A stretch of 64,000 bases of DNA, taken from positions 14,045,001-14,109,000 of the forward strand of contig CM067552.1 in the NCBI GenBank assembly GCA_034509755.1. The letters run 5' to 3'. The first letter of the stretch is position 1, and the number at the start of each line of letters is the position of its first letter. This DNA comes from Anisodus tanguticus. Lineage: Eukaryota > Streptophyta > Magnoliopsida > Solanales > Solanaceae. Of the stretch, positions 11,611 through 21,571 are shown piece by piece. The position numbers and the translations under genes were made by a program. The notes under the pieces were generated by a model. It did not search any database, was not told the DNA's origin, and saw only the letters and a list, made by a program, of their open reading frames with translations.

Positions 11611-11850
11611 GGTAAGAATTCTAGGGTAAGTAGAATATTTTCTTCATTATATTCATCCTTTAAGAGTTCAATATATACACAATATACATCAATTATGAAG
11701 AGTCAATCATGCGTAATCTTCCTAGTTAATTCCTAATAATCTTCTACCTAATTTACATAATGTTCCTAATTAACATTTTACTACCTACCATATATAACAT
11801 GATACTACATTAATACAAAATCATAATATTATTAACATAATATTCTAACA
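11611..11850 (-). repeat. E2 3' LTR
   Basis: 240 bp. On the element strand it starts TGTTAGAATA. The last base reads C where the other LTR has A (plus-strand GGTAAG against TGTAAG). The polypurine tract GCGGGGGAG abuts it at 11851-11859. The stop codon of the polyprotein (TAG) lies in the first bases of this LTR. Confidence 0.95.
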
Positions 11851-13071
11851 CTCCCCCGCAGTCGAAGCTAGAGGGCGGTGAATGCTGAGACTATCCTTAA
11901 AATCTTCAAATAATATCAGCGAAAGTCCTTTTGTGAAGATATCTGCGATTTGATGTCGCGTTGGGACATGTAGTACCCGAACCTGTCCGCGAGCCACCGT
12001 CTCGCGTACAAAATGAATATCTAACTCAATATGTTTAGTGCGTCGATGGTGGATGGGATTCCCTGAAAGGTAGATTGCACTAATATTATCACAGTATACT
12101 ATTGTTGCAGTCGGAATAGGGCAATGAAGTTCAAGTAACAGATTCCGAATTCAACATGAGTCAGATACAACATTGGCCACAACACGATATTCTGCTTCAG
12201 CACTTGAGCGTGATACCGTGGCATGCCTTTTTGAGGACCATGAGATTAAATTGTCACCAAGAAAGACGCAATACCCGGAGGTGGATCGTCTAGTATTCGG
12301 ACAGCCTGCCCAATCTGCATCAGTGTAAGTAACAAGTTTGGAAATAGAGGACGGGTATAGATGTAATCCATACTCCAGAGTGCCCTGAATATATCGCACA
12401 ATGCGTTTCAGAGCATGCATATGTTCCTCCATTGGATTATGCATGAATAAACACACTTGTTGCACTGCATAGGTAATATCTGGCCTGGTGAATGTGAGAT
12501 ACTGTAAAGCTCCTGCTAGGCTGTGGTATAACGTTGGATCAGCAAAAGGTTTGCTAAAGATGGCACTCAATTTTGACTTTGTGTCGACCGGAATTGCCGA
12601 AGGTTTGCAGAAAGACATCCCAGCTCGTTCCACGATTTCTGATGCATACTTCTTCTGGGAGTGGAATAATCCACCTATATGTCGGGTCACAACAATCCCT
12701 AAAAAGTAGTGGAGTGGGCCAAGATCTTTCATAGCAAATTCAGAACTAAGCTGTGACATGACATTTTTGCGAAGAGAGTCTGAAGATGCTGTTAGAATAA
12801 TATCATCCACATATAGAAGAAGATAGGCAGTATGATTACCCTGATGAAAGATAAACAGGGAATTATCTGAACGGCTATGCGAGAAACCCATGCATGACAC
12901 AAAATCTGCAAACCGCTTATACCAAGCCCTGGGGGCCTGCTTGAGGCCATATAATAATTTGTTAAGCAAATACACATGGTTGGGATATTTAGGATCCCTG
13001 TATCCCAATGGTTGGTGCATGTAAACAGTCTCATTAAGGTGTTCATGGAGGAAGGCATTTTTGACATCCAA
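11845..13071 (-). pseudogene. E2 reverse transcriptase palm to RNase H
   Basis: The frame runs from MDVKNAFLHE through YGLKQAPRAWY, the intact catalytic LLYVDDIILTA, LGIVVTR, TRPDITYAVQQ, TDADWAGCPNTR and SRSSAEAEYR. A TGA replaces the tryptophan codon after VVSDSC near 12150. Beyond it the RNase H C-terminus (VYCDNISAIYLS, KHIELDIHFVRE, DIFTKGL) continues in frame to 11845. Without that single nonsense change this part would be open. The upstream segment is in another frame (stop near 13080). Confidence 0.9.
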
Positions 13072-13086
13072 TTGATGAAGTGACCA

Positions 13087-13899
13087 TCATTTTGAGAGAG
13101 ACAGGCTGAGAACTGTTCTGATAGTTGCAGGTTTGACCACTGGACTGAATGTTTCCCCGCAATCTACACCAACCTGTTGTGTCTTCCCATCACATACAAG
13201 ACAGGCTTTATGCCACTCAAAAGTTCCATCAGATTTTTCTTTATGGCTGAAAATCCACATAGATCGAATTATATTAGCATTAGATGGACGAGGTACTAAA
13301 TCCCATGTCCTATTTGTAATTAGAGCATGATATTCATCATCCATGGCCATTTTCCAATTCGGGTCTTTTAGAGCAGATACTGGATTACGAGGTAAGGGTG
13401 ATTTCGAGACCTGGGTATGAAGGTTATATTTGGCATTGGGTTTGACAATCCCATGTTGACTACGGGTGATCAGATGGTTTGTTGGGCCAGTGGACTGGAC
13501 GCTACTGACCGAGGAGTGAGAAACTAATGGTCCAGTGGGCTGTATTGATGGAGCTGGAATTGGGCCAGTTGTGGTGGACTGGCCCAATGGGCCTGAATTA
13601 CGGTGTTCAACACTAGTAATAGGTACCGAGCTGTGAAAAAAATGTGTTAGATACGAAAGCTTATCATTATCTAAAAAATCATAGTTAGGGGTCCCGGTGG
13701 CATGTAACTTAGCAAAAGGAAATATTGTTTCATCAAAGATTACATGATAACTTATAAAGATTCTTTTGGAAGAAATGTCGTAACATTGGTAACCGCGATG
13801 ATGAGTAGGGTATCCTAAGAACACACATGGAGTAGACCGGGCCTGGAGTTTTGTGATTGTGGTGGATGGAAAGAGGGGGTAGCAAAGACAACCAAACAC
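13087..13899 (-). pseudogene. E2 integrase C-terminus, linker and reverse transcriptase N-terminus
   Basis: An open frame of 270 codons contains FGCLCYPLF and VFLGYPTHHRGY (integrase C-terminal region), a proline/serine/threonine-rich linker, then ALKDPNWKMAMDDEY, RSMWIFSHK and GETFSPVVKPATIRT (fingers of the reverse transcriptase). A stop before the palm separates it from the next segment. This order is diagnostic for Ty1/copia. Confidence 0.88.
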
Positions 13900-13923
13900 T
13901 CGTAAGTGATGATATGTGAGCTC

Positions 13924-14575
13924 TCATAGGTAAAGCATTTTTAGGGGAGCTTGGTATGATAGATTCTTATGAGGAAGGACATTCAACATATAAGTGACCA
14001 TTTGGAGTGCATGATGCCAAAATACAGAAGGAAGTGAAGCATGAGAAAGAGATGTTCTAACAATATTGTTAATGGTTCTAATTTTACGTTCCGCCTTCCC
14101 ATTTTGTGATGAAGTATGAGGACAAGACAAACTAAACTGAAGACCATTTGTTTTTAAAAAATCCCAAAATTGTTTATTGTCAAACTCCTCCCATTGTCAC
14201 ATTGAATATTTTTGATAGCACGTTCAAATTGAGTTCGGATGAATGCTCTAAAAGTGAGAAAAGTGGAAAACACTTGTGATTTTTTCGATAAAGGGAATGT
14301 CCACAAATAATTAGAGTAGTCATCAAGTATAAGCAAATAATATCTATGACCAGAAGAACTCAAAACAGGTGATGTCCAAATATCACAATGTAAAATATCA
14401 AATGGCAAAAGAGTGCATGAAGTAGATGAATAAAAGGCAACTTAATATGTTTACCAAGTGTGCAAGAATGACACTTATTTAGAGTCCGTGTTTGGGTACA
14501 AGAAATAAAATTATTTTGTTTAAGAGAAGCCAAAATAGCCTCTCCCGGATGTCCCGAATGGTGCCAAAGCTGCAA
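13924..14575 (-). pseudogene. E2 integrase core and zinc-binding region, frameshifted
   Basis: Three pieces (14360-14575, 14154-14408 and 13924-14130) give the GAG-pre-integrase zinc-binding domain (WHHSGHPGEAILASL, CHSCTLGKH), the integrase core start (DILHCDIWTSPV, LILDDYSNYLWTF, IQCDNG) and the end of the core (CPHTSSQNGKAERKIRTI). Frame changes occur near 14400 and 14140. The D,D and E region can be recognised, but the frame is broken. Confidence 0.87.
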
Positions 14576-14663
14576 AAATAGAAGGAAACTTGGATTGTTG
14601 TGTTGACAGATTTATTGGATAGAGCTCCCCCTTGCTATCACATCTCATGAGAAGCTTCCCCGT

Positions 14664-14876
14664 CTAAAAATCATGCACGAAAAAGCCAAAGGGGTCAAAC
14701 CGGACAGAACCATAACCTTTTATTGGAATTGAATGACCATTTCCGACAATTATTCCATTATCATTGCTCAAATAAAAATAGGATGAGAAATTACCTTGGG
14801 AAGAAGTTATATATGACGTCGCTCCGGAGTCCATATACCAATTTGAATCCTGTGGATTAAGTCCGAGGGTGTGCAT
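14664..14876 (-). pseudogene. E2 protease N-terminal segment
   Basis: The short frame contains WYMDSGATSYIT, with the D-S-G catalytic triplet intact, and then VGNGHSIPIKGYG. It stops after the FDPFGFFVHDF segment. The gag C-terminal tail lies just upstream in a different frame. Confidence 0.85.
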
Positions 14877-14918
14877 GGGGACTCAATTTCCGTGGGGTGG
14901 GCCCCCATTAAATGGGCC

Positions 14919-16038
14919 TCATGCCACTGGATCGGCTGAGGCCCACTGCCACTCGCCCGTGCTCGTGTTCACGGACCCGGCGAAATGGGCCTCGCGGGCA
15001 CAGTCTGCTTCATTATCGAAACAAAAATGGACAACTGTTTTGTTGAGGCCGGCCGAGGGACTTGGGGCCGCCCGCCCAATTGCTGCTTTGGGGGGCCGGG
15101 CCGGGTGGTACAGTACCCCAAGGCCACCGCGCCCGGCCGCTCTGCCACTGTTCATCGCCCCTGCTTTTGGGCTGCTGCCGCTGACTGCCGCCGTGCTGCT
15201 GCCACTGTCCACCACCAGAGTTGGTGTTGCCGCCATTACCGCCGCCACCGGAATTTCGGTGGCCTCCACCTTTGTTATTTCCGCGATTTCCACTCTTATT
15301 TTTATTGTTATGACATCCTTTTTGTCCCTTATTTTGTTGAGAAGGTTCAAAAAAATTACTATCATGTGAAGGAGTGGCAAGCATGGCGGAATTTGAAGTA
15401 GTTGAGGCCTTTTTCACCAAGCTCGACTCTTCAAGTACAAGCATGAACCTTGCTTGATAAAATTGTGGTAGAGGATTACTTTGACGAATTAGAGTTCCCA
15501 CGCCGCTATACGCATCGGTGAGACCGGCGACCAATTGCAAAACTAACCAGTTATTAGTAACCGGTGAACCAACGTTTCGTAATTGATCGGCCAACACTTT
15601 GAGACGTTGACAATATGTAGAAACATTAGGGAAATCCATCATGTCAATGGTTGAGAACTCCTGTTCCAATGAAACAGCGCGAGAGTTTTGGTTATCTTGA
15701 AAAATATCTCGCAAACGTTCCCACGCCGCCATGGCTGTGGAATCCGATTCCATTATCGTATGCAACAAGTCTATGGAGATTGTTGCATAAATCCCACCAA
15801 GGACTGTGGCATCAAGTGTATCCCACAATTCCTTGTCTGCATCGTTTGTTATGTCTTTTCCTTTACCATCTTTTGGAGAAATTATATGATGAAGAACTTT
15901 GTGAGCACGACAACATATTTTGAATAATTCCGCCCAAGTCGCATAATGAACGATTTCCATTTCTAGTTTGATGGAAACATGTGTTTTGATGTTTGAGACA
16001 GCAAGGGCAGGGTGAAAAGATGATTTGGATTCAGACAT
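14919..16038 (-). pseudogene. E2 gag with glycine/asparagine-rich tail
   Basis: Translation starts at the ATG at 16036-16038 (MSESKSSFHPALAVSN) and runs 341 codons to 15013. The N-terminal two thirds match the copia gag family, with YATWAELF, LWDTLDATVLGGIY, WERLRDIFQDN and NNWLVLQLVAGL. The C-terminal part is rich in G, N, Q and R (NNKNKSGNRGNNKGG) and has no CCHC zinc knuckle. The remaining tail is continued in another frame to 14919. Gag forms the particle in which reverse transcription takes place. Confidence 0.88.
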
Positions 16039-16167
16039 AACTGGTTGTGATGAAGGATAATCAATAATGGAGAGAAAAAAATGAAATTTTCAGCCACTAG
16101 GGTTTTTTAGGGAGGAAGATGACCAAAAATTTGGAAGAAATTAAACTAATTTTGGATCTTTCCTTAA

Positions 16168-16180
16168 GCTCTTGATACCA
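16168..16180 (-). other. E2 primer-binding site
   Basis: The element strand reads TGGTATCAAGAGC directly after the 5' LTR, complementary to initiator tRNA-Met except for one extra A. The same variant occurs in E3. Confidence 0.9.
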
Positions 16181-16420
16181 TGTAAGAATTCTAGGGTAAG
16201 CAGAATATTTTCCTCACTATATTCATCATTCAAGGGTTCAATATATACACAATATACATCAATTAGGAAGAGTCAATCATGCTTAATCTTCCTAATCAAT
16301 TCCTAATAATCTTCTACCTAATTTACATAATGTTCCTAATTAACATTTTACTATCTACCATATATAACATGATACTACATTAATACAAAATCAAAATATT
16401 ATTAACATAATATTCTAACA
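16181..16420 (-). repeat. E2 5' LTR, 29 bp downstream of the PRFB1 stop
   Basis: 240 bp, TG...CA on the element strand. Because E2 lies in the same orientation as PRFB1, any transcript from the host gene would enter this LTR after 29 bases of native 3' UTR. LTRs carry their own promoter and polyadenylation signals, so this one could set the 3' end of host transcripts; that is inference. Confidence 0.95.
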
Positions 16421-16449
16421 CTACTGATTCATTTACAGAAACTTTAGAA

Positions 16450-16754
16450 TCAAGTGAGTCCAGTAGGGTTTGCTGCCAAAGTGTACTTGTGCTTAAGGTA
16501 GGCCTTGATAAAAGGATCTAACTCACCATCCATGACAGAATTGATATCAGAAGTTTCATAAGCAGTCCTTACATCTTTTACCAGCTTGTAAGGATGGAAT
16601 ACATAGTTTCTTATTTGCTGGCCCCATTCAGCCTTCACTGCATCTCCTCTTATTTACTTTATTTCAGATGCCCTTTGCTCCTCAGCAATCACCAACAATT
16701 TAGCCTTCAATCTGCTTAGAGCTTTGATCTTATTTGCTAGCTGTGACATCTCCT
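16450..16754 (-). CDS. PRFB1: PRFB1 last exon (contains a premature TAA)
   Basis: The acceptor CAG precedes 16754, and the first two bases complete a glutamate codon split by the intron. The exon encodes EEMSQLANKIKALSRL, EEQRASEIK, a TAA, then IRGDAVKAEWGQQIRNY, LDPFIKAYLKHKY and the normal TGA at 16450-16452. The segment after the TAA is fully conserved with plant RF2. At the TAA, the family has glutamine or glutamate, so a single base change is enough. The family has arginine at the M of EEMSQ. Confidence 0.88.
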
Positions 16755-17330
16755 CTGCGATTGTCACATATAAATAAGTATAAGCTATTTAACTACTACT
16801 ATTAGATTCCACATAAGCTGGATCAGCTATATGAAGACAATGTCGCTCCATTTAAGCACACCTTAGGCCAGTAGCATAAGCTATACAACTGGGGGGGGGG
16901 GGGGGGGGGGGGGGGGGAAGAAGCTGATTTTCGGTCTATTCCGTCAACTAGTTCTTGTTTGTTTGAATTGTTCTTCCACAAAGATTCCATCAGTAGCAGC
17001 TAGAATATTATAATAGAGTTTTGCAATTAATAGTACATCAGAAACTACGACAAGAATTTCAGACCAGAAAAATGATGCTTTAACCATAGTTCAAAATCTT
17101 ACAAGGGATAGAGGCAAAGAATGGAAAGTGGAAAAAAAATAACGAGCTAAGATCAAAGGTATGATAGTTTATTGGGCTTATCAAAATTTTACAAGTCTAA
17201 TCTCTGAGTCCATATGTCAATCTAAGCCAGAAAGATCAAACACTTATCCACCAGAGCCTACTCTGTCTCAAAGTCGGAACAAACTTCTTCGCTACAGATG
17301 TGCACATAACATAATAGAGAGAAAAAGAAC
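16755..17330 (-). other. PRFB1 intron 5 of those visible here (last intron)
   Basis: 576 bp between the GGQ exon and the last exon, with a GT donor at 17329-17330 and an AG acceptor at 16755-16756. The only notable content is a run of 27 G at 16891-16917 (listed separately). Confidence 0.8.
16891..16917 (+). repeat. Homopolymer run of 27 G
   Basis: Twenty-seven consecutive G on the plus strand (C on the sense strand of PRFB1) lie inside the last intron. Such runs can form G-quadruplexes and are unstable in replication and in sequencing, so the exact length is uncertain. Confidence 0.9.
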
Positions 17331-17517
17331 CTGTACAGTGAACAGCTACGCCAGTGGGAGTATGAGTGATGCGAACTGCAGTCTCAACCTTGTTAACATT
17401 TTGACCTCCCTTTCCACCTGCTCTTGTAGTGCTGATATCCAAGTCTTCTTCAGGAATTTCAACATCTAATGAATCTTCAGGAAGAAGAGGCATAACCTCA
17501 ACGCCTGAGAAGCTTGT
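17331..17517 (-). CDS. PRFB1: PRFB1 GGQ exon
   Basis: 187 bp, 62 codons plus one base. The exon begins TSFSGVEVMPLLPED after a TGCAG acceptor and ends CACTGTACAG before a GT donor. RAGGKGGQNVNKVETAVRI contains the universal GGQ motif, whose glutamine coordinates the water that hydrolyses peptidyl-tRNA. The first codon joins exactly to GLRQ of the exon at 36641. The family has arginine, not histidine, at 17338-17340. Confidence 0.92.
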
Positions 17518-18094
17518 CTGCACAGTGGCCACTTCAAAGATTTACATATTGTCCATGTATCAAAATGAGAAGTTTTTGCTATGAAGATAGAAAAACAGAT
17601 AATTCATGCTAAGATGCATGGTATCAGAATACAGTGGTCAGCGAAACAATGATACATTGATCATTTTTCACTAGTGTTGTTAAGGCTCGTTTACAGTGTT
17701 CTTAAACCCTAACTTGGTGAAAACCAGGTTGTGCCCTTCATCTCGCTTAATTGGCGCTTTAGTGTAGGCATCAAGGTGCTAAGGAGTATGCACCTTCAAA
17801 GATGTGTTTTGTTTTTAGGGGTAAAATGAGATTTTTTAAAGTTAATTTATTTCTAAATAAAGAGGTAAAAAAAAATTGGGATAGACTAAAAAGAGAATTT
17901 TCAAAAGCGGCAAGCACAAAAGTGCCAAAATCTGTTGAAGTTTTTAGCTCAAAATGCAATTAAAGCGTGAGCTTTAGCAAAGAAAAGCACCAATGAAGAA
18001 AAAACAAAAAATAGGTTTGACACCACTCACTAATAAAACCATTCCATGCAACTTTCACAACTTTCAAGAATTCAAATTTACTGGCTATTCTTAT
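17518..18094 (-). other. PRFB1 large intron, 3' part before E3
   Basis: Non-coding intron sequence upstream of the GGQ exon on the sense strand. It contains an AT-rich repeat-like stretch near 17690-18000 with GCGCTTTAGTG words. I recognise no coding domain or defined element. Confidence 0.5.
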
Positions 18095-18300
18095 TGTAAT
18101 ATTGGAATAATTTCCCTTAGAGAATCCTTTCATTAATCACAATACATATAGTTGTACAGAGGTTGATTTCTAATACAATAAGAATCCTAACTTACCTTAA
18201 ATGGTTGATTCCTAATACAATAAGAATCCTAAGTTACCTTAAATATACATCTATCATAATTACAAATATACTGTGAATATTCAGAGAATATTCGTTAATA
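18095..18300 (-). repeat. E3 3' LTR (206 bp)
   Basis: On the element strand it begins TATTAACGAATATTC and ends ATTACA. The polypurine tract GAGGGGGAG precedes it at 18301-18309. It contains two copies of the 11-bp unit around GAATATTC, while the 5' LTR of the same element has one. The 5' part of the element strand has a TATATAT stretch that could be a TATA box. Confidence 0.94.
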
Positions 18301-19920
18301 CTCCCCCTCAGTCGGAGCGGGAGGAGGCTGAACGCTAAGGCTGGATCGGAAGTTGGTGAAGAGCTGTCGCGGTAGACCCTTTGTGAAAATATTTGCATAC
18401 TGATAGGAGGAAGACACGTGTAATATTTTGACCTGACCAAAGGCAACCTTCTCACGCACAAAGTGAATATCCATCTCGATATGCTTGGTCCGCTGATGTT
18501 GGACCGGATTGCGAGACATGTAGATGACAGATATGTTGTCGCAGTATACTATAGACGCCTTACATAGTGGACACTGGAGCTCCAAAATAATATTTCGGAG
18601 CCAACAGAGCTCAGCAATGACATTAGCAACTCCGTGATACTCTGCTTCAGTACTCGAACGGGAAAGAGTGTCCTGCCGCTTGGCTGACCATGAAATTAGA
18701 TTATCCCCAATAAATACACAGTAGCCTGAGATGGAGCGACGTGTGTCCGGGCATCCTGCCCAATCTGCATCCGTGTAGGAGAGTAACTTGGTTGGGGAAG
18801 AGAGATAGAGATGCAGTCCAAAGTCCAGTGTGCCCTTAACGTATCTGATAATACGTTTGAGGGCCACAAAATGGGACTCTCGAGGGTCATGCATAAAAAG
18901 ACACACCTGTTGAACGACATATGCAATATCAGGCCTAGTGAATGTAAGATACTGAAGAGCACCTGCAAGACTCCGATATAGAGTGGGATCAGAAACTGGC
19001 GCACCCTCATTGGCACTGAGCTTGGATTTTGAGTCAACCGGAGTTGGCATAATTTTATAATTTTCCATATTAGCCCTGTACATTATCTCCTCCGCATATT
19101 TGCGCTGACATAAAAACATAGTAGCTGCTGATCTGGTCACGGATATACCCAAGAAATAACTCAGCTTGCCCAAGTCGATCATAGCAAATTTAGTTTTGAG
19201 TAGAGCAATGATTTCATTCTTCAAACCGTCAGAGGAGGCAGTAAGAACAATGTCATCCATATATAATAGCAAGTAAGAAGTGCTACTACCTCGATGAAAA
19301 GTGAAGAGAGAGTTATCACACCTGCTACAGACAAATCCGATCTGCATAAGATACCTGGCAAAGTGATCATACCAAGCGCGGGGTGCCTGTTTCAAGCCAT
19401 ACAATGACTTCCTGAGATGACATACAAATTGCGGAACTGCCGGATGAACAAAGTCAGGGGGCTGATGCATGTACACAGTTTCTTTCAAATCCCCATGAAG
19501 AAATGCATTCTTGATATCAAGCTGATGAATCGGATAATGCATGCCCATAGAAATACTGAGAATAGTCCGAATAGTAGCTGGTTTAACAACCGGACTAAAT
19601 GTCTCACCACAATCAATACCCTCCTGCTGATTAGTGCCATTAGCAACCGGTCTTGCCTTATACCGCTCCAAGTCACTACTGTCTCTGTACTTGTGATGAA
19701 ATAGCCACATACACCGGATAGCATTCACATCGTTCGGTCTAAGTACCAAATCCCAAGTGTTCTGCTTGGTTAAAACATAAAATTCCTCGCACATGGCCGC
19801 ATTCCAATTAAGGTCCAGTTTGGCTAGTTTCGGATTTTTTGGAACGGGTGATATGGTTTGTGCGGAGAGGTTAAAATAGACCTTGGGTTTGAAAATTCCG
19901 TGTTGTGCACGAGTCTCCAT
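18295..19920 (-). CDS. E3 reverse transcriptase and RNase H, open frame
   Basis: 541 codons without a stop. MCEEFYVLTKQNTWDLV and RCMWLFHHKYRDS give the fingers; GETFSPVVKPATIRT, QLDIKNAFLHGDLKE and YGLKQAPRAWYDHF the palm. The catalytic motif reads LLYMDDIVLTA, so both aspartates are present although the usual valine is methionine. LGISVTR, TRPDIAYVVQQ, YTDADWAGCPDTRR, STEAEY, VYCDNISVIYMS and DIFTKGLPRQL complete the thumb and RNase H. It ends with a stop at the LTR border. This is the best-preserved enzyme region in the window; whether it is expressed is unknown. Confidence 0.9.
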   Translation of the reverse strand: METRAQHGIFKPKVYFNLSAQTISPVPKNPKLAKLDLNWNAAMCEEFYVLTKQNTWDLVLRPNDVNAIRCMWLFHHKYRDSSDLERYKARPVANGTNQQEGIDCGETFSPVVKPATIRTILSISMGMHYPIHQLDIKNAFLHGDLKETVYMHQPPDFVHPAVPQFVCHLRKSLYGLKQAPRAWYDHFARYLMQIGFVCSRCDNSLFTFHRGSSTSYLLLYMDDIVLTASSDGLKNEIIALLKTKFAMIDLGKLSYFLGISVTRSAATMFLCQRKYAEEIMYRANMENYKIMPTPVDSKSKLSANEGAPVSDPTLYRSLAGALQYLTFTRPDIAYVVQQVCLFMHDPRESHFVALKRIIRYVKGTLDFGLHLYLSSPTKLLSYTDADWAGCPDTRRSISGYCVFIGDNLISWSAKRQDTLSRSSTEAEYHGVANVIAELCWLRNIILELQCPLCKASIVYCDNISVIYMSRNPVQHQRTKHIEMDIHFVREKVAFGQVKILHVSSSYQYANIFTKGLPRQLFTNFRSSLSVQPPPAPTEGEY

Positions 19921-20520
19921 ACGGTGGGTAGGCAGCAGTGGGTGGTCTAGATTTTATGGCTGTGGGTTGTCGGGTTCTGGAGGCAGTAGCGGTACTGGAG
20001 GGGCAGGAGATAAAGTCTGGTCGAGTAGTGGGATGGTCGACCAAGAAGCAGGAGGTGTCTGGTCGGGGACGATGCCGGACAGTGGCGGGGACTGAGCCTG
20101 GAGCAGGCTCTGTCGGGAAAGTGGGCTGCCGGTGGTACAATGATTGGATAGCCGGGGACAGACTCGGTTCATTGAGAAGGTGTAATCGGTGGTCTGAAAT
20201 TTTTAGAGATTAGAAAAAGGAAAGGTCGTCTCGTCAAATGTGACGTGATGAGAGACAATGATTTTGCGAGTGGCTATGTCATAACACAGGTAGCCCCGAT
20301 GAGTAAGAGAGAGACCAAAGAAGACACAGGGCTTGGTGCGAGGGGCTAGTTTGTGAGGTGCAATGGAGGCTAAGTTGGGGTAGCATAAGCAGCTGAAAAT
20401 ACGGAGATGGTCATAGGATGGGAACCTACGGTATAATATTTCGGTAGGGGTCTTGTTTTGGAGAGTGCTAGTTGGTAAAATATTAAGAAGAAATTCTACC
20501 ATCTTAACAGCATAGACCAA
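19921..20520 (-). pseudogene. E3 linker and integrase C-terminus, frameshifted
   Basis: 20203-20520 contains VEFLLNILPTSTLQNKTP, LRIFSCLCYPNL, VFFGLSLTHRGYLCYDI and VSHHVTFDETTFPF, the integrase C-terminal region. 19871-20200 gives a proline/threonine-rich linker in another frame. A frame change lies near 20200. Confidence 0.82.
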
Positions 20521-20540
20521 AAAGGGGGTGGAAGACAGGC

Positions 20541-21195
20541 ATGAAACAGAAGGGTGCGAACTATGTTATTGATGGTACGTATAATTCATTCAGCCTTTCC
20601 ATTTTGGGAGGAAGTATAAGGGCAGGAAAAACGAAAAACCATGCCTTGTTTAGAGCAGAAATTGTGAAATGCCGAGTTATTAAATTCACGTCAATTATCA
20701 CATTGGAACGATTTGATAGATTTCTTAAACTATGTTTTAATGAATTTTTGAAATTCAAGGAACTTGGCAAAAAACTTCAGATTTGAATTTCAGTGGGTAA
20801 ATCCAGACAAAGTGTGAAAAATCATCTAAGAATACTAGATAAAATTTGTGACCCAAAGAGCTAACAACCGGAGATGTCCACAAATCAGCATGAACAATAT
20901 CAAAAGGAGAAAAAGTAACACTGTTGGATGACATAAATAGAAGACGAGTATGCTTGCCAAGCGAGCAGGAAAAACAGTGTTGGACAAGTTTTCCATTATT
21001 ACATTGAATACGCTTAGTAGTCCTAAGAAAAGTAAAAACAGAGTCTCCGGGGTGTCCGAGTCTGTTATGCCAAGTTGAGGGAGAGATAGCCGCAAGGGAT
21101 AGAGGTGATTGCAGTCTGACAACGGAAGATTGAGTGAAGGGGTAGAGGTCTCCCACACTATTGCAGCGCGTAAGAATTCCCCGTATTGAGATCAT
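20541..21195 (-). pseudogene. E3 integrase core and zinc-binding region, frameshifted
   Basis: 20755-21195 holds WHNRLGHPGDSVFTFL, CFSCSLGKHTRL, FDIVHADLWTSPV and FLDDFSHFVWIYPLK. 20561-20770 holds the next part of the core with the frame shifted near 20765. The first catalytic aspartate (ADLW) and the HHCC zinc ligands are visible, and the core is broken. Confidence 0.85.
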
Positions 21196-21571
21196 TCACA
21201 GAAAAACCAAAAGGGTCAAATTCGACAGACACAGAATTATTGCGAGTGAATTTTCTAACAGAGATTAAGTTTTTAATGATGTTAAGAGTGTAAAAGACGT
21301 GACTTAGGGAGAAGGGTGGGTGGGGATGTTTGGTATGTGTGTTACCGTAACCTTCAATTGGAATGCGATGACCATTGCCGACAGTAATAAATTGAGGACA
21401 CTTTAATCGAAGCAGTTGAGATAACTTACCTGACGATCGGGTGAGGTGAGATGTAGCTCCGGTGTCCAAGTACCAATTTTCGTCGGGCAGTTGAAGGTTC
21501 ACGGTGTTAAAGGTCTGGCCCAAATCGGTGGAGGCCAGGCTGCTGCCTTGTGGGTGCTGAGTTGCTGCCAC
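21158..21571 (-). pseudogene. E3 protease segment
   Basis: The frame includes ENWYLDTGATSHLTR with an intact D-T-G triplet, then TVGNGHRIPIEGYGN and FDPFGFSVNDL. It ends just before the zinc-binding part of integrase, with a change of frame near 21175. Protease would cut the polyprotein. Confidence 0.86.

Larger units (their letters stand above)
11611..16420 (-). mobile_element. Ty1/copia (Ale-like) element E2, full length, 4810 bp
   Basis: Both LTRs are 240 bp (11611-11850 and 16181-16420) and the element is flanked by a perfect 5-bp duplication, CTACT, at 11606-11610 and 16421-16425. Minus-strand order is gag, protease, integrase, reverse transcriptase, RNase H. I count about 13 mismatches between the LTRs, some 5%, so the insertion is not recent. 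The coding region has several stops and frame changes. It sits 29 bp beyond the stop codon of the release-factor gene, in the same orientation. Confidence 0.96.

Noticed and set aside
14869..15401. Long plus-strand frames opposite E2 gag
   Set aside because: They are antisense shadows of the GC-rich gag tail, without domains.
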